From Halopseudomonas maritima (lineage in GTDB: Bacteria; Pseudomonadota; Gammaproteobacteria; Pseudomonadales; Pseudomonadaceae): a stretch of DNA of 64,000 nucleotides. The stretch lies in NCBI RefSeq assembly GCF_021545785.1, contig NZ_CP079801.1, positions 1,922,001 to 1,986,000 on the forward strand, given 5' to 3'. The notes below the pieces were generated by a model. It saw nothing but the letters and a program-made list of their open reading frames with translations, made no database searches and was not told where the DNA came from. Positions 24,911-34,463 of the stretch are shown piece after piece. Positions within the stretch are counted from its first letter, which is position 1; each line of letters starts with the position of its first letter. The position numbers were made by a program, and so were the translations under genes.

Positions 24911-25660
24911 TCAGTGTCCGTAGCCGTAACGGCTGATGATGGCGGCGGCGCGCTCGCCCTTGAGGTAGTCGAGCAGGGCTGTGGCGGCGGCGTTGTTGGC
25001 GCCTTTGCTCAGCAGCACGGCATCCTGATGAATCGGCTCGTACAAGGCTGTCGGCACCTGCCACGCGGAACCGCTGGTGATCTCGCCATCGCGCGCGACC
25101 TGCGAGAGTGCGACGAAGCCGAGCGCGGCGTTGCCGCTGGCGACAAACTGGTAGGTCTGGCCGATACTCTGGCCTTCAACCAGCTTGGGCGTTAGGGCGT
25201 CAGTCAGATTCAGCGCTTGCATAACCTGTGTGGCGGCGAGGCCATAGGGCGCGGTTTTGGGGTTGGCGATGGCCAGATGCTGGAAGTCTCCAGTGCGCAG
25301 CAGTTGCTCGCCGTCGCTGATCAGGCGCGCGTCAGCCGACCACAGCGCCAGCGCACCCGTGGCATAGGTAAAGCGCGAGCCGGCGACCGCCAGCCCGTCG
25401 CTTTCGACCCGGGCGGGCGTCGTGTCGTCGGCAGCCAGAAAGACCTCAAAGGGCGCGCCGTGGCTGATCTGGGCGTACAGCTGGCCGGTCGAGCCAAAGG
25501 CGGCAACTACGCGATGGCCGGTATCCTGCTCGAAGGCCTGGGCGATGTCCTGCATCGGGGCGGTGAAGTTGGCGGCCACCGCGACCTGCACGTCGTCGGC
25601 CAGCACCGAGGGGCTGAGGCCCAGGCAGGTAAGGGTGGCGAACAGCAGCGGCAGGCGCAT
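24911..25660 (-). CDS. modA: Molybdate-binding periplasmic protein ModA
   Basis: A 249-residue exported protein with signal peptide (MRLPLLFATLTCLGLSPSVL, cleaved after LA-DD). Binding-fold motifs include VAVAANFTAPMQDIAQAFE and FGSTGQLYAQI, the Ser- and Thr-containing loops that hold the oxyanion, and NPKTAPYGLAATQVM. AAGGAGCTTGC precedes the ATG at 25660, which rules out the longer reading to 25783 that would run through the ModE box. It captures molybdate or tungstate for ModBC. Confidence 0.92.
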   Translation of the reverse strand: MRLPLLFATLTCLGLSPSVLADDVQVAVAANFTAPMQDIAQAFEQDTGHRVVAAFGSTGQLYAQISHGAPFEVFLAADDTTPARVESDGLAVAGSRFTYATGALALWSADARLISDGEQLLRTGDFQHLAIANPKTAPYGLAATQVMQALNLTDALTPKLVEGQSIGQTYQFVASGNAALGFVALSQVARDGEITSGSAWQVPTALYEPIHQDAVLLSKGANNAAATALLDYLKGERAAAIISRYGYGH

Positions 25661-25700
25661 GCAAGCTCCTTGGTGATGGGTTGGTGATCGTTTGACTATG

Positions 25701-25727
25701 ATCGTTATATTATTCGTTATATAGCGC
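25701..25727. promoter_or_regulatory. ModE box between modABC and modE
   Basis: The 27-bp stretch holds CGTTATAT on the left and ATATAGCG on the right in inverted arrangement, close to the E. coli ModE half-sites (CGTTATAT / ATATAACG). It lies 40 bp before modA and 20 bp before modE, so one site could control both. Confidence 0.7.
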
Positions 25728-25747
25728 TTGGCAATGGGTAGTGTGCA

Positions 25748-26509
25748 ATGAAGCTCGAAGGACAGTTCTGGTTTTCCCACCAAGGCCGGCCGCTGGCTGG
25801 GCAGGAGCGTATTGAGCTGCTGGCCTGCATCGCTGAAACCGGCTCAATCAGCAAGGCAGCCAAGGCGGCGGGCATGAGCTACAAGACCGCCTGGGATGCC
25901 GTCGAGGCAATGAACAGCAGCAGCGAGCAACCCTTGGTAGAGCGCGCCGCTGGCGGCCGAGGCGGCGGCGGCACTCGCCTGACCGGGGCGGGAGAGCAGT
26001 TGGTGACAGCCTTTCGGCGCTATCAGCAGGAGCATGCCGCCTTCCTCGCCAGGCTCGACGAGGACGCCAGTCTGGACCCTTATCTGCAGGTGATGAACCG
26101 CCTGCGGCTGCGCACCAGCGCGCGCAATCAGCTCTATGCGCGGGTCGCCGCGCTGCAACCTGACGGGCTGAACCAGAGGGTTCAACTAACCCTGGATGGA
26201 GGACAGAGCCTGACTGCGGTGATCACGCTAAACAGTAGTGAACGCCTGGGGTTGTGTGTAAATAGAGAGCTATTTGCACTGATCAAGGCGCCCTGGGTGC
26301 GGGTGGCTTCTGCCGCTGATCAGCCTAACGCACTGCGCGGCACGGTGACCGGGCGTGAGCAGGTGGAGGGTCAGTTGGCGCTGGAGGTTGCGCTGGATGG
26401 CGGTGCCCCTGTGGTTGCCACCCTGCCGGACAGCCCGGCTGTGCCGGGCATCGGTAAGCCGGTGACGCTATCCATCGACCCGGAGCAGATCATTCTCTGC
26501 GTAATTTGA
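25748..26509 (+). CDS. modE: Molybdate-responsive regulator ModE
   Basis: A 253-residue regulator. The N-terminal winged helix (about 1-115) has LLACIAETGSISKAAKAAGM and SYKTAWDAVEAMNS, typical of ModE. Two molybdate-binding TOBE repeats follow (about 120-185 and 190-253), each with the SARNQLYARV or PNALRGTVTG type of opening. With molybdate bound, ModE represses modABC. It is divergent from modA with the ModE box between. The dimer contacts and both ligand domains look complete. Confidence 0.9.
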   Translation: MKLEGQFWFSHQGRPLAGQERIELLACIAETGSISKAAKAAGMSYKTAWDAVEAMNSSSEQPLVERAAGGRGGGGTRLTGAGEQLVTAFRRYQQEHAAFLARLDEDASLDPYLQVMNRLRLRTSARNQLYARVAALQPDGLNQRVQLTLDGGQSLTAVITLNSSERLGLCVNRELFALIKAPWVRVASAADQPNALRGTVTGREQVEGQLALEVALDGGAPVVATLPDSPAVPGIGKPVTLSIDPEQIILCVI

Positions 26510-26552
26510 CCCGGGACGGCGGACCCAGGACGGCGGACCGGAGATGGTGCAG

Positions 26553-27707
26553 TTAGCGGCGTGGTAAGCGCAGCACCAGCAAGCCAAGTAGCAGGCCCCA
26601 GAAGGCGCTGCCGATACCCCACAGGGCGAGACCCGAGGCAGTCACCAGAAAGGTCAGGAAGGCCGCCTCCCGTTGTGCGTCGTCGTGCAGGGCGGTGGCC
26701 AGTGCATTGCCGATGGTGCCCAACAGCGCCAGCCCGGCAATGGCCATGACCAACGCCTGCGGGAAGGCAGCAAACAGACTGGCAACGGTGGCGCCGAACA
26801 GCCCCGTCAGCAGGTAAAAGAAGCCACCCCAGGCGCTGGCCCGAAAGCGCTGGTTTGGGTCCGGGTCCGCATCCTTGCCGGCGCAGATCGCGGCACTGAT
26901 GGCCGCGAGGTTGAAGGTGTAGCCGCCGAAGGGTGCCAGCAACAGACCGGTGAGGCCGGTGGTGGTCATCAGCGGTGAGGCCGGCAGTTGATAGCCGTTG
27001 GCCCGCAGCACCGCCATGCCCGGCACGTTCTGCGAAGCCATGGTCACAATGAACAGCGGAATGCCGACGCCCAGCAGCGCCTGAATCGACAATGCTGGCG
27101 TGGTCCAGGTTGGTTGCGCCAGCGACCAGTTGAGGTGCTCCAGATGCAGCTGTCCGGCCAGCGCCGCGACCAGCACGCCAACCAGCAGGGTGACCGGAAT
27201 CACGTAGCGTGGGAACACCAGCCTGCCAGCCAGATAGCAGGCCAGCATCAGCCCAACCAGCAAGGTTTGCTCCTGCAGCGCGCCGAACAGGTTGAGCCCG
27301 AATGGCAGCAGCACGCCGGCCAGCATGGCGCCGGCGAGCGACGCTGGTACCAGGCGCATGATGCGATCGAACCAGCCCAGCAGGCCGCAGAGGGTGATCA
27401 GCGCGGCGTTGAACAGAAACACGCCAATCGCCTCATTGAGGCTGAAGCCGGGCAAGCCGGTGGCCAGCAGCGCGCCACCCGGCGTACTCCAGGCGATCAG
27501 CACCGGAGCGCGAAAGCGCAGTGACAGGCCGATACTGGTGACCGCCATGCCGATGCCCAAGGCCCACAGCCAGGAGCTGATTTGCTGCGGTGATGCGCCA
27601 GCGGCCTCGGCGGCCTGAAAGATGATGACCGCCGAACTGGTGTACCCCACCAGCACGGCGATAAAGCCGGCGGCTATGTGCGACGGGTTAAACCAGGCTT
27701 TCAGCAT
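26553..27707 (-). CDS. benE: BenE-family benzoate/proton symporter-like transporter
   Basis: A 384-residue polytopic membrane protein with about 11-12 helices, starting MLKAWFNPSHIAAGFIAVLVGYTSSAVIIF. BenE-family hallmarks are LIAWSTPGGALLATGLP, FIVTMASQNVPGMAVLRANGYQ and LLAPFGGYTFNLAAISAAI. GAGTGAGGAA precedes the ATG at 27707; a much longer in-frame reading to 28052 crosses the operators and is rejected. BenE carries aromatic acids such as benzoate, but no ben or cat genes are near, so the substrate is open. It is divergent from an XRE-cupin regulator that probably controls it. Confidence 0.85.
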   Translation of the reverse strand: MLKAWFNPSHIAAGFIAVLVGYTSSAVIIFQAAEAAGASPQQISSWLWALGIGMAVTSIGLSLRFRAPVLIAWSTPGGALLATGLPGFSLNEAIGVFLFNAALITLCGLLGWFDRIMRLVPASLAGAMLAGVLLPFGLNLFGALQEQTLLVGLMLACYLAGRLVFPRYVIPVTLLVGVLVAALAGQLHLEHLNWSLAQPTWTTPALSIQALLGVGIPLFIVTMASQNVPGMAVLRANGYQLPASPLMTTTGLTGLLLAPFGGYTFNLAAISAAICAGKDADPDPNQRFRASAWGGFFYLLTGLFGATVASLFAAFPQALVMAIAGLALLGTIGNALATALHDDAQREAAFLTFLVTASGLALWGIGSAFWGLLLGLLVLRLPRR

Positions 27708-27731
27708 ATGGTATTCCTCACTCGGCGGGTC

Positions 27732-27783
27732 GTGCGTTATAGCGCACAAGTGGCCGATCCTAGCATCGTGCGCTATAACGCAC
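27732..27783. promoter_or_regulatory. Paired 16-bp near-palindromic operators
   Basis: GTGCGTTATAGCGCAC at 27732-27747 and its exact reverse complement GTGCGCTATAACGCAC at 27768-27783, 36 bp centre to centre. Each copy is itself a near-perfect palindrome. They fill the gap between benE and the XRE-cupin gene and are the obvious sites for that regulator. Confidence 0.75.
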
Positions 27784-27815
27784 AAAAGCAAATTGCTATG
27801 CTGTGCGACCTTTCG

Positions 27816-28412
27816 ATGAGCGGACCTGTGATGCAGGAAATCAATCAGTATCTGGCGGCTACCCTCAGGCAGCTGCGTAGCGACCGCGGCTGGAGCCTGG
27901 ACCGCGCCGCCGGCGAGTGCGGTGTCAGTAAGGCCATGCTTGGACAAATCGAACGCGGTGAGTCCAGTCCCACCGTGGCTACCCTGTGGAAGATCGCCGC
28001 CGGTTTTGATACCTCGTTGTCGACCTTTCTGGAGCCCTCGCCGGCCGAGCACGGCGGCATCACGGTGCGCAGTGCCGATGCGCTGCGTCAGCGACCTGCC
28101 GCCGATCAGATGCTGATTGCCCCCTTGTTTCCCTTTGATGCGCGCTACGGCTTCGAGCTGTTCGAGCTGACATTGTTGCCCGGTTACGAGCGCTTGTCAG
28201 AGCCGCATAGCCGCGGGGTGGTGGAGCATGTGGTGGTAGTGCGCGGTGAGATGGCGCTGCTGGTCCAGGGTGTCTGGCAGCGGCTGGGAGAGGGACAGGC
28301 GGTGCGCTTTGCCGCTGACCAGCCACACGGCTATCGCAACCTGGGGGCCGGGCCTGCGGTGTTTCACAACCTTATCTATTACCCGCCGGGCAGCGCCCGT
28401 CAGTCGCGGTAG
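27816..28412 (+). CDS. XRE-family regulator with C-terminal cupin domain
   Basis: A 198-residue regulator. The helix-turn-helix at about 12-66 has LRQLRSDRGWSLDRAAGECG and VSKAMLGQIERGESSPTVAT. The cupin at about 115-195 has EPHSRGVVEHVVVVRGEMAL and LGEGQAVRFAADQPHGYRN, with His residues placed as in metal or ligand-binding cupins. Such proteins often control uptake or breakdown of a small molecule that the cupin senses. Starts at 27816 and 27831 are both possible and neither has a clear ribosome site. It is divergent from the BenE-type transporter, and overlaps the convergent ppiC end by 13 bp. Confidence 0.82.
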   Translation: MSGPVMQEINQYLAATLRQLRSDRGWSLDRAAGECGVSKAMLGQIERGESSPTVATLWKIAAGFDTSLSTFLEPSPAEHGGITVRSADALRQRPAADQMLIAPLFPFDARYGFELFELTLLPGYERLSEPHSRGVVEHVVVVRGEMALLVQGVWQRLGEGQAVRFAADQPHGYRNLGAGPAVFHNLIYYPPGSARQSR

Positions 28413-28678
28413 AACACCTGCACCAGGTGATAGCCAAACTGGCTTTTTACCGGGCCGTGCACCACTTTAAGCGGCTTTTTGAAGATGATCTGGTCGATGG
28501 CGCGCACCATCTGACCGGGCCTTACCTCACCCAAGTCGCCGCCGCGTTTCTTTGACGGGCAGGTTGAGTACTTTTTTGCCAGCACGTCAAAGGCTTCGCC
28601 GGCGGCAATGCGCTTTTTCAGCGCCGCTGCTTCGGCTTCGGTCTTGACCAGAATGTGACGGGCCATGGCGACAGGCAT
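28400..28678 (-). CDS. ppiC: Parvulin-type peptidyl-prolyl isomerase PpiC
   Basis: A 92-residue single-domain parvulin. ARHILVKTEAEAAALKKRI opens the fold, FDVLAKKYSTCPSKKRGGDL and GQMVRAIDQIIF follow, and the last strand FGYHLVQVFYRD completes it. It has no signal peptide, so it is a small cytosolic isomerase of the E. coli PpiC type. The start could be the ATG at 28678 or 28666. It lies 5 bp after the hexR stop, so it is probably co-transcribed with it; no functional link is evident. Confidence 0.88.
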   Translation of the reverse strand: MPVAMARHILVKTEAEAAALKKRIAAGEAFDVLAKKYSTCPSKKRGGDLGEVRPGQMVRAIDQIIFKKPLKVVHGPVKSQFGYHLVQVFYRD

Positions 28679-28683
28679 AGGGT

Positions 28684-29547
28684 TTACTCGCTCAGTTCGC
28701 CGCGTTGGCTTTTGTTGGACAGGCGCAGGCCGCGCAGGCTGCGTTTGACGCTCTTCAGGTGGTTGACCAGCTCCGGGCCGCGGCGCATGGCCATGCCCAT
28801 GGCCAGCACATCGATCACCACCAGATGGGCAATGCGCGAGGACAGCGGTGTGTAGATGTCGGTGTCTTCGGACACATCAATCGGGATATGCACCTGGCCC
28901 AGCTCGGCCAGCGGCGTGCGGCTGGGGCACAGGCTGATCAGCGTAGCGCCGGTTTCTACCACCAGGCTGGCGGAATGCAGCAGGTCCTTGGTACGCCCGG
29001 TTTGGGAGATGGCAACCGCGACATCCTCGGGGCCCAGCGTAACCGCCGACATGGCCTGCATGTGCGGGTCGGAGTAGGCTGCGGTGGACACCAGCAGACG
29101 GAAAAACTTGTGCTGGGCGTCGCTGGCCACCGCGCCGGAGGCACCAAAGCCGTAGAACTCCACGCGGCGAGCATGGGTCAGGGCGCTGATGGCCTGCTCG
29201 ATGGCGGCGGCGTCAAGGCGCTCGCGCACTTCCATCAGGGTGCCCAGGGTGGTGTCGAAGATCTTGTGCGACAGGGCGTCTACGCTGTCATCTTCGCTGA
29301 TCGAGAACTGTCCGAAGCTGGCACCGGCAGCCAGGCTCTGAGCCAGTTTGAGCTTGAGATCCTGAAATCCGCTGCAGCCAATCGCGCGGCAGAAGCGTAC
29401 GATGGTGGGCTCGCTGACACCGACCTGCTGGGACAGGTCAGCCATTGATGAGTGCATCACCTGCGCCGCCTGTGCCAACACGAAGTCGGCGACCTTGAGC
29501 TCGGACTTTCTGAGCAGGTCGCGGCTGGCGGCGATGTGCTGGAGCAT
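28684..29547 (-). CDS. hexR: HexR-type RpiR-family regulator
   Basis: A 287-residue regulator from MLQHIAASRDLLRKSELKVA. The N-terminal RpiR helix-turn-helix (about 1-77) contains LSQQVGVSEPTIVRFCRAIGC. The SIS sugar-phosphate domain (about 120-250) contains FYGFGASGAVASDAQHKFFR and VAISQTGRTKDLLHSA. HexR represses glucose catabolism genes and is released by 2-keto-3-deoxy-6-phosphogluconate. A HexR-type palindrome lies in the gap to the divergent zwf gene. An earlier in-frame ATG at 29613 is less likely, as the family N-terminus begins at 29547. Confidence 0.88.
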   Translation of the reverse strand: MLQHIAASRDLLRKSELKVADFVLAQAAQVMHSSMADLSQQVGVSEPTIVRFCRAIGCSGFQDLKLKLAQSLAAGASFGQFSISEDDSVDALSHKIFDTTLGTLMEVRERLDAAAIEQAISALTHARRVEFYGFGASGAVASDAQHKFFRLLVSTAAYSDPHMQAMSAVTLGPEDVAVAISQTGRTKDLLHSASLVVETGATLISLCPSRTPLAELGQVHIPIDVSEDTDIYTPLSSRIAHLVVIDVLAMGMAMRRGPELVNHLKSVKRSLRGLRLSNKSQRGELSE

Positions 29548-29631
29548 GTTCACAGTGGCATGATGTCGGCAGCAGGTGACGGCAGCAGCGCTGCCAAATC
29601 CATCCGGGGGCAAGTCCGGCGGGCGTATGGC

Positions 29632-29648
29632 TTGTAGTTATACTACAA
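29632..29648. promoter_or_regulatory. HexR operator before zwf
   Basis: TTGTAGTTATACTACAA, an inverted repeat with 6-bp arms TTGTAG/CTACAA around 5 bp. It matches the known HexR pattern TTGT-N8-ACAA closely. It sits 34 bp before the zwf start. Confidence 0.8.
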
Positions 29649-29681
29649 AAAGCGTCGCCGTGTGGCAGGGGAGGAACAGAG

Positions 29682-31148
<1,467 letters not shown>

Positions 31149-34007
31149 TCAGCTGTCCTGATCGAGCAGTTGGCTGGTGTTCTGTTCCAGCAGCTGGGTA
31201 AAGGCTGCGGCCTCGATCGGTTTGCTGATGAGGTAGCCCTGGACTTCGTCGCAGCCATTGGCCTTGAGGAAGTTTAGCTGACCTTCATGCTCAACCCCCT
31301 CCGCTACCACCTTGAGCGACAGGCTGTGCGCCATGGCGATGATGGCCAGCACGATGGCGTTGTCGGCGTTGGCGTCGTCCAGCTCGGCGACAAAGGCGCG
31401 GTCAATCTTCAGGGTGTTGATCGGGAAGCGCTTGAGATAGGCCAGCGAGGAGTAGCCGGTGCCGAAGTCGTCGACCGACAGGCTGACGCCCAACGCCTGC
31501 AGCGCTGCGATATTGTTAGCCACCTGGTCGCTGTCCTCGGCCAGCATGCTCTCTGTGAGTTCCAGCTCCAGCAGTCTGGCCGGCAGGTTGTGGCGCTGCA
31601 GGGTGTGGCGTACGCGCTCGGCAAAGCCCTCCTGGCGTAGTTGCTGGACCGACAGGTTGACCGATACAGCCACTGACTGAGGCCCTTGGTGGCACCAGAT
31701 TGCGGCCTGCTCGCAAGCGATATCCAGCACCTTTTGACCCAGCGCCACAATCAGTCCGGTCTCCTCGGCGATGGTGATGAAGTCGCCGGGCATGACCAGC
31801 CCTCTGTTCGGGTGCTGCCAGCGTACTAGGGCTTCGGCGCTGCCGATGCGGTCGCTGGACAGGTGCAGCTTGGGCTGGAAGTGCACCACCAGCTGACCCT
31901 CGTCAATCGCCTTGCGCAGCTGGTTTTCCAGTTGCAGGCGGTCAAGGCTGTAGGCACGCAGTTCACGGGTGTAAAACTGCAGCCGGTTGCCGCCCAGGTA
32001 CTTGGCGTGTTGCATCGCCTGGTTGGCCTGGGTAAGCAGCAGCAGGCTGTCGCGGGCGGTGGAGGGGAAGATGCTGATGCCGATAGAGGCGGTGGTGACC
32101 AGCTCGTGCTCGGCAATCAACATGGGCTGGCGCAAGCTCTCGAGCAGCCGCCCTGCGAGGTCGGCCAGGCGCTGATTGTCATCCGCGCGCTCGACGATGA
32201 CCACAAACTCGTCGGCCGACAGGCGGGCCAGCGTGTGCTGGCTGTCGACCCCGGCGCTGAGGCGGCGGGCAACCTCCTGCAGCAGGCCGTCGGCGACGGC
32301 GTGGCCCAGGGTAACGTTGATGTGCTTGAAGCGATCCAGGTCAATATGCAGCAGCGCGACGCTCTGGTTGTGCTGGCGGGCACTGGCAATGGCATCCTGC
32401 ATCCGTTCGGTAAACAGGCTGCGGTTGGCCAGCTGGGTCAGCGGGTCGTAGTTGGTCAGGTACTGCAATTGCTCTTCGGTCTGACGGTGGGTGGTCAGGT
32501 CGGCAAAGAAGCCCACGTAGTGGGTCAGCTGGCCGCCAGCATTGCGCACTACCGCCAATTGCAGCCAGGTGGGGAAGGGCTCGCCATTGCGTCGGCGGGC
32601 CGTCAGTTCGCCCTGCCAGCGGTCCTGTGTCTTGAGCATGTGCTGCAGGTGCATAAATTGCTGGCGCAGGTCGTCGCTGCCGCTGATGTCGAGGATGTTG
32701 CGGCCGACAGCATCCTCCTGCGACCGCCCGGTTATGACGCTGTAGGCCTGATTGACTGCCAAGATGTCGAGCGTCGGGCTGAGGATGAAAATGCCCTCGG
32801 AGGTGGCCTCGAAGACGGTTGAGGCCAGCTGTGCCTGTTCATCGTGATGCTTGCGTGCGCTGATATCGCGGCGCGTGCCGATCATGCGCAGGACACGTCC
32901 GTCGCTGGCGCGCTCCACGGCCCGGCCGCTGTCTTCCACCCAGAGCCACTGGCCGCTGCTGTGACGCACGCGGTACTCCATGCGATAAGCCTGGGACTGG
33001 TTTTTCATATGCCGCACCAGGGTTCTGCGCACTGTGGTGACGTCGGCGGGGTGCACCAGCGGGCGCAGGTCCTGACGCATGCTGGGGACGTACTCGTCGG
33101 GCATGCCAAACAATGCATTGAGGCGCGAGTGGTAGACCTTGTCGGTGCTCAGGTCCCAGTCCCACAGGCCCAGTTGGCTGGCCTCCATGGCCAGGGTCAG
33201 TTGGGCTTCGCTGGCCTGCAGATCGAAGGTCGCTTTCTCCAGGGCAGCGGTACGCTGGCGTACGCGCTCTTCCAGGTCATCGTGGCTGTCGCGCAATGAT
33301 TGCTCGGCCTGGCGGCGCTGGCTGATCTCGCGGGTCAGCTGCTGGTTCAGCTCCTCCGCGCGCTGATGCGCGTGACTGAGATTGCCCAGCAGGGCTTCGT
33401 TGCGCAGGTTGGCGATCAGCGCATTGCGCATGGTGCGGTGGATCAGCGCGGTGGCCAGCAAGGTAAAGCAGAACATCAGGCCGCCGGTTTGCGCCCAGAC
33501 CAGGCTGCTGGGGGCGTCGTCCAACAGCAGGTAGACCACCGGCGGTAGCCAGGCGGGCAACATGAATGAGGCAAAGGCGGCGTAGCGCGGGGCGTAGAGC
33601 ACACCCACGCAGATACTGACGCCACCAGCAATGCTGTACGTCAGGGCTTGCAGGGGAAAGTTGTCGAGTGGCGTGAGGCCGATATGCACCCAGCTCAGGC
33701 ACAGGCCGGAGGCCAGGTTGCCCAAATGGAAGTACCGGCTCCAGCGGCGCTGCAGACGCGCCTGGGTGGGCGCCAACCAATACCGGCGCACCAGCGCCTG
33801 GCGCGTCAGCGCCAGCAGGCCGAGCAAGGCAAACCATAGCAGCAGGCTGTTGCGTGCGCCTTGGGCCCAGGCCAAGGGGGTGATCAGTGCCGCAGCGCCC
33901 AGCAGCAACCATTGCGGCAAACGTGACTGGGCATACAGCTGGTTCATCTGCTGCAGGCGCAACTCGTTGCGGGGTATGGGGCTGAAGGCCGGTGGATGGG
34001 CGCTCAT
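31149..34007 (-). CDS. Membrane PAS-GGDEF-EAL protein, probable c-di-GMP phosphodiesterase
   Basis: A 952-residue inner-membrane protein. Residues about 30-200 hold six or so helices, followed by a coiled coil (about 205-260), two PAS domains (about 265-385 and 395-515), a GGDEF domain and an EAL domain. The GGDEF motif reads SADEF (near 597), so cyclase activity is probably lost and GTP binding may remain. The EAL part keeps SAEALVRWQHP (near 724), the ELTES block and VDDFGTGYSSLAYLKRFP, the set needed to hydrolyse c-di-GMP. I infer a phosphodiesterase sensing through PAS and the membrane part. It stands alone, stop-to-stop with zwf. Confidence 0.88.
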   Translation of the reverse strand: MSAHPPAFSPIPRNELRLQQMNQLYAQSRLPQWLLLGAAALITPLAWAQGARNSLLLWFALLGLLALTRQALVRRYWLAPTQARLQRRWSRYFHLGNLASGLCLSWVHIGLTPLDNFPLQALTYSIAGGVSICVGVLYAPRYAAFASFMLPAWLPPVVYLLLDDAPSSLVWAQTGGLMFCFTLLATALIHRTMRNALIANLRNEALLGNLSHAHQRAEELNQQLTREISQRRQAEQSLRDSHDDLEERVRQRTAALEKATFDLQASEAQLTLAMEASQLGLWDWDLSTDKVYHSRLNALFGMPDEYVPSMRQDLRPLVHPADVTTVRRTLVRHMKNQSQAYRMEYRVRHSSGQWLWVEDSGRAVERASDGRVLRMIGTRRDISARKHHDEQAQLASTVFEATSEGIFILSPTLDILAVNQAYSVITGRSQEDAVGRNILDISGSDDLRQQFMHLQHMLKTQDRWQGELTARRRNGEPFPTWLQLAVVRNAGGQLTHYVGFFADLTTHRQTEEQLQYLTNYDPLTQLANRSLFTERMQDAIASARQHNQSVALLHIDLDRFKHINVTLGHAVADGLLQEVARRLSAGVDSQHTLARLSADEFVVIVERADDNQRLADLAGRLLESLRQPMLIAEHELVTTASIGISIFPSTARDSLLLLTQANQAMQHAKYLGGNRLQFYTRELRAYSLDRLQLENQLRKAIDEGQLVVHFQPKLHLSSDRIGSAEALVRWQHPNRGLVMPGDFITIAEETGLIVALGQKVLDIACEQAAIWCHQGPQSVAVSVNLSVQQLRQEGFAERVRHTLQRHNLPARLLELELTESMLAEDSDQVANNIAALQALGVSLSVDDFGTGYSSLAYLKRFPINTLKIDRAFVAELDDANADNAIVLAIIAMAHSLSLKVVAEGVEHEGQLNFLKANGCDEVQGYLISKPIEAAAFTQLLEQNTSQLLDQDS

Positions 34008-34463
34008 GCTGCGGCGCTGCTCCGTTGTCCGTTGACGCTAATTGTTGTCATTGTTGTGTCTATTGGTTCGGCTCGGGTGCCTGATTAACCTTACACCAGA
34101 GGGCGTGTCCGGCACAGTCCCTGATGTGCAAAAAACACCTTGGCAAGCCTCTATCTCGGGAATTCGACGCATGCTGAGCGCGCTGGCAGGCGTGCGCGCA
34201 AGGCCTCCAGTGACCCGGCCGGTGCTGTGAGCGGGGCTGTCTTGAGCGCTGCAGCCGAAATTGCCCATTTGAATTCAGCAGCTAACCCGCCAGGGACGCA
34301 CTGATTAATGCCGAACGTCCGGCAGGGCGAGCGCCCAAGTATGCATCTGGCTGCGTTGCGCTGCTTGCCAATAGACCCAACCGCATATCGCGCCTTGCAT
34401 CTGCCCGCCTGAGCGTTCGCACAGGGCTTGTGGAATTGATCCGTGCTTCCCTAGAATGCCGCG
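34008..34463. other. 456-bp gap before uvrD, no gene seen
   Basis: I see no credible coding sequence on either strand: short frames lack family features and ribosome sites. The part at 34343-34403 has a 7-bp direct repeat GCATCTG flanking a 47-bp stretch, which looks like a dispersed intergenic repeat common in pseudomonads, but I cannot confirm that here. The uvrD promoter must lie near the right end. Confidence 0.4.

Noticed and set aside
26514..26539. Two copies of GGACGGCGGACC between modE and benE
   Set aside because: A short tandem duplication in a gap between converging genes with no sign of function.
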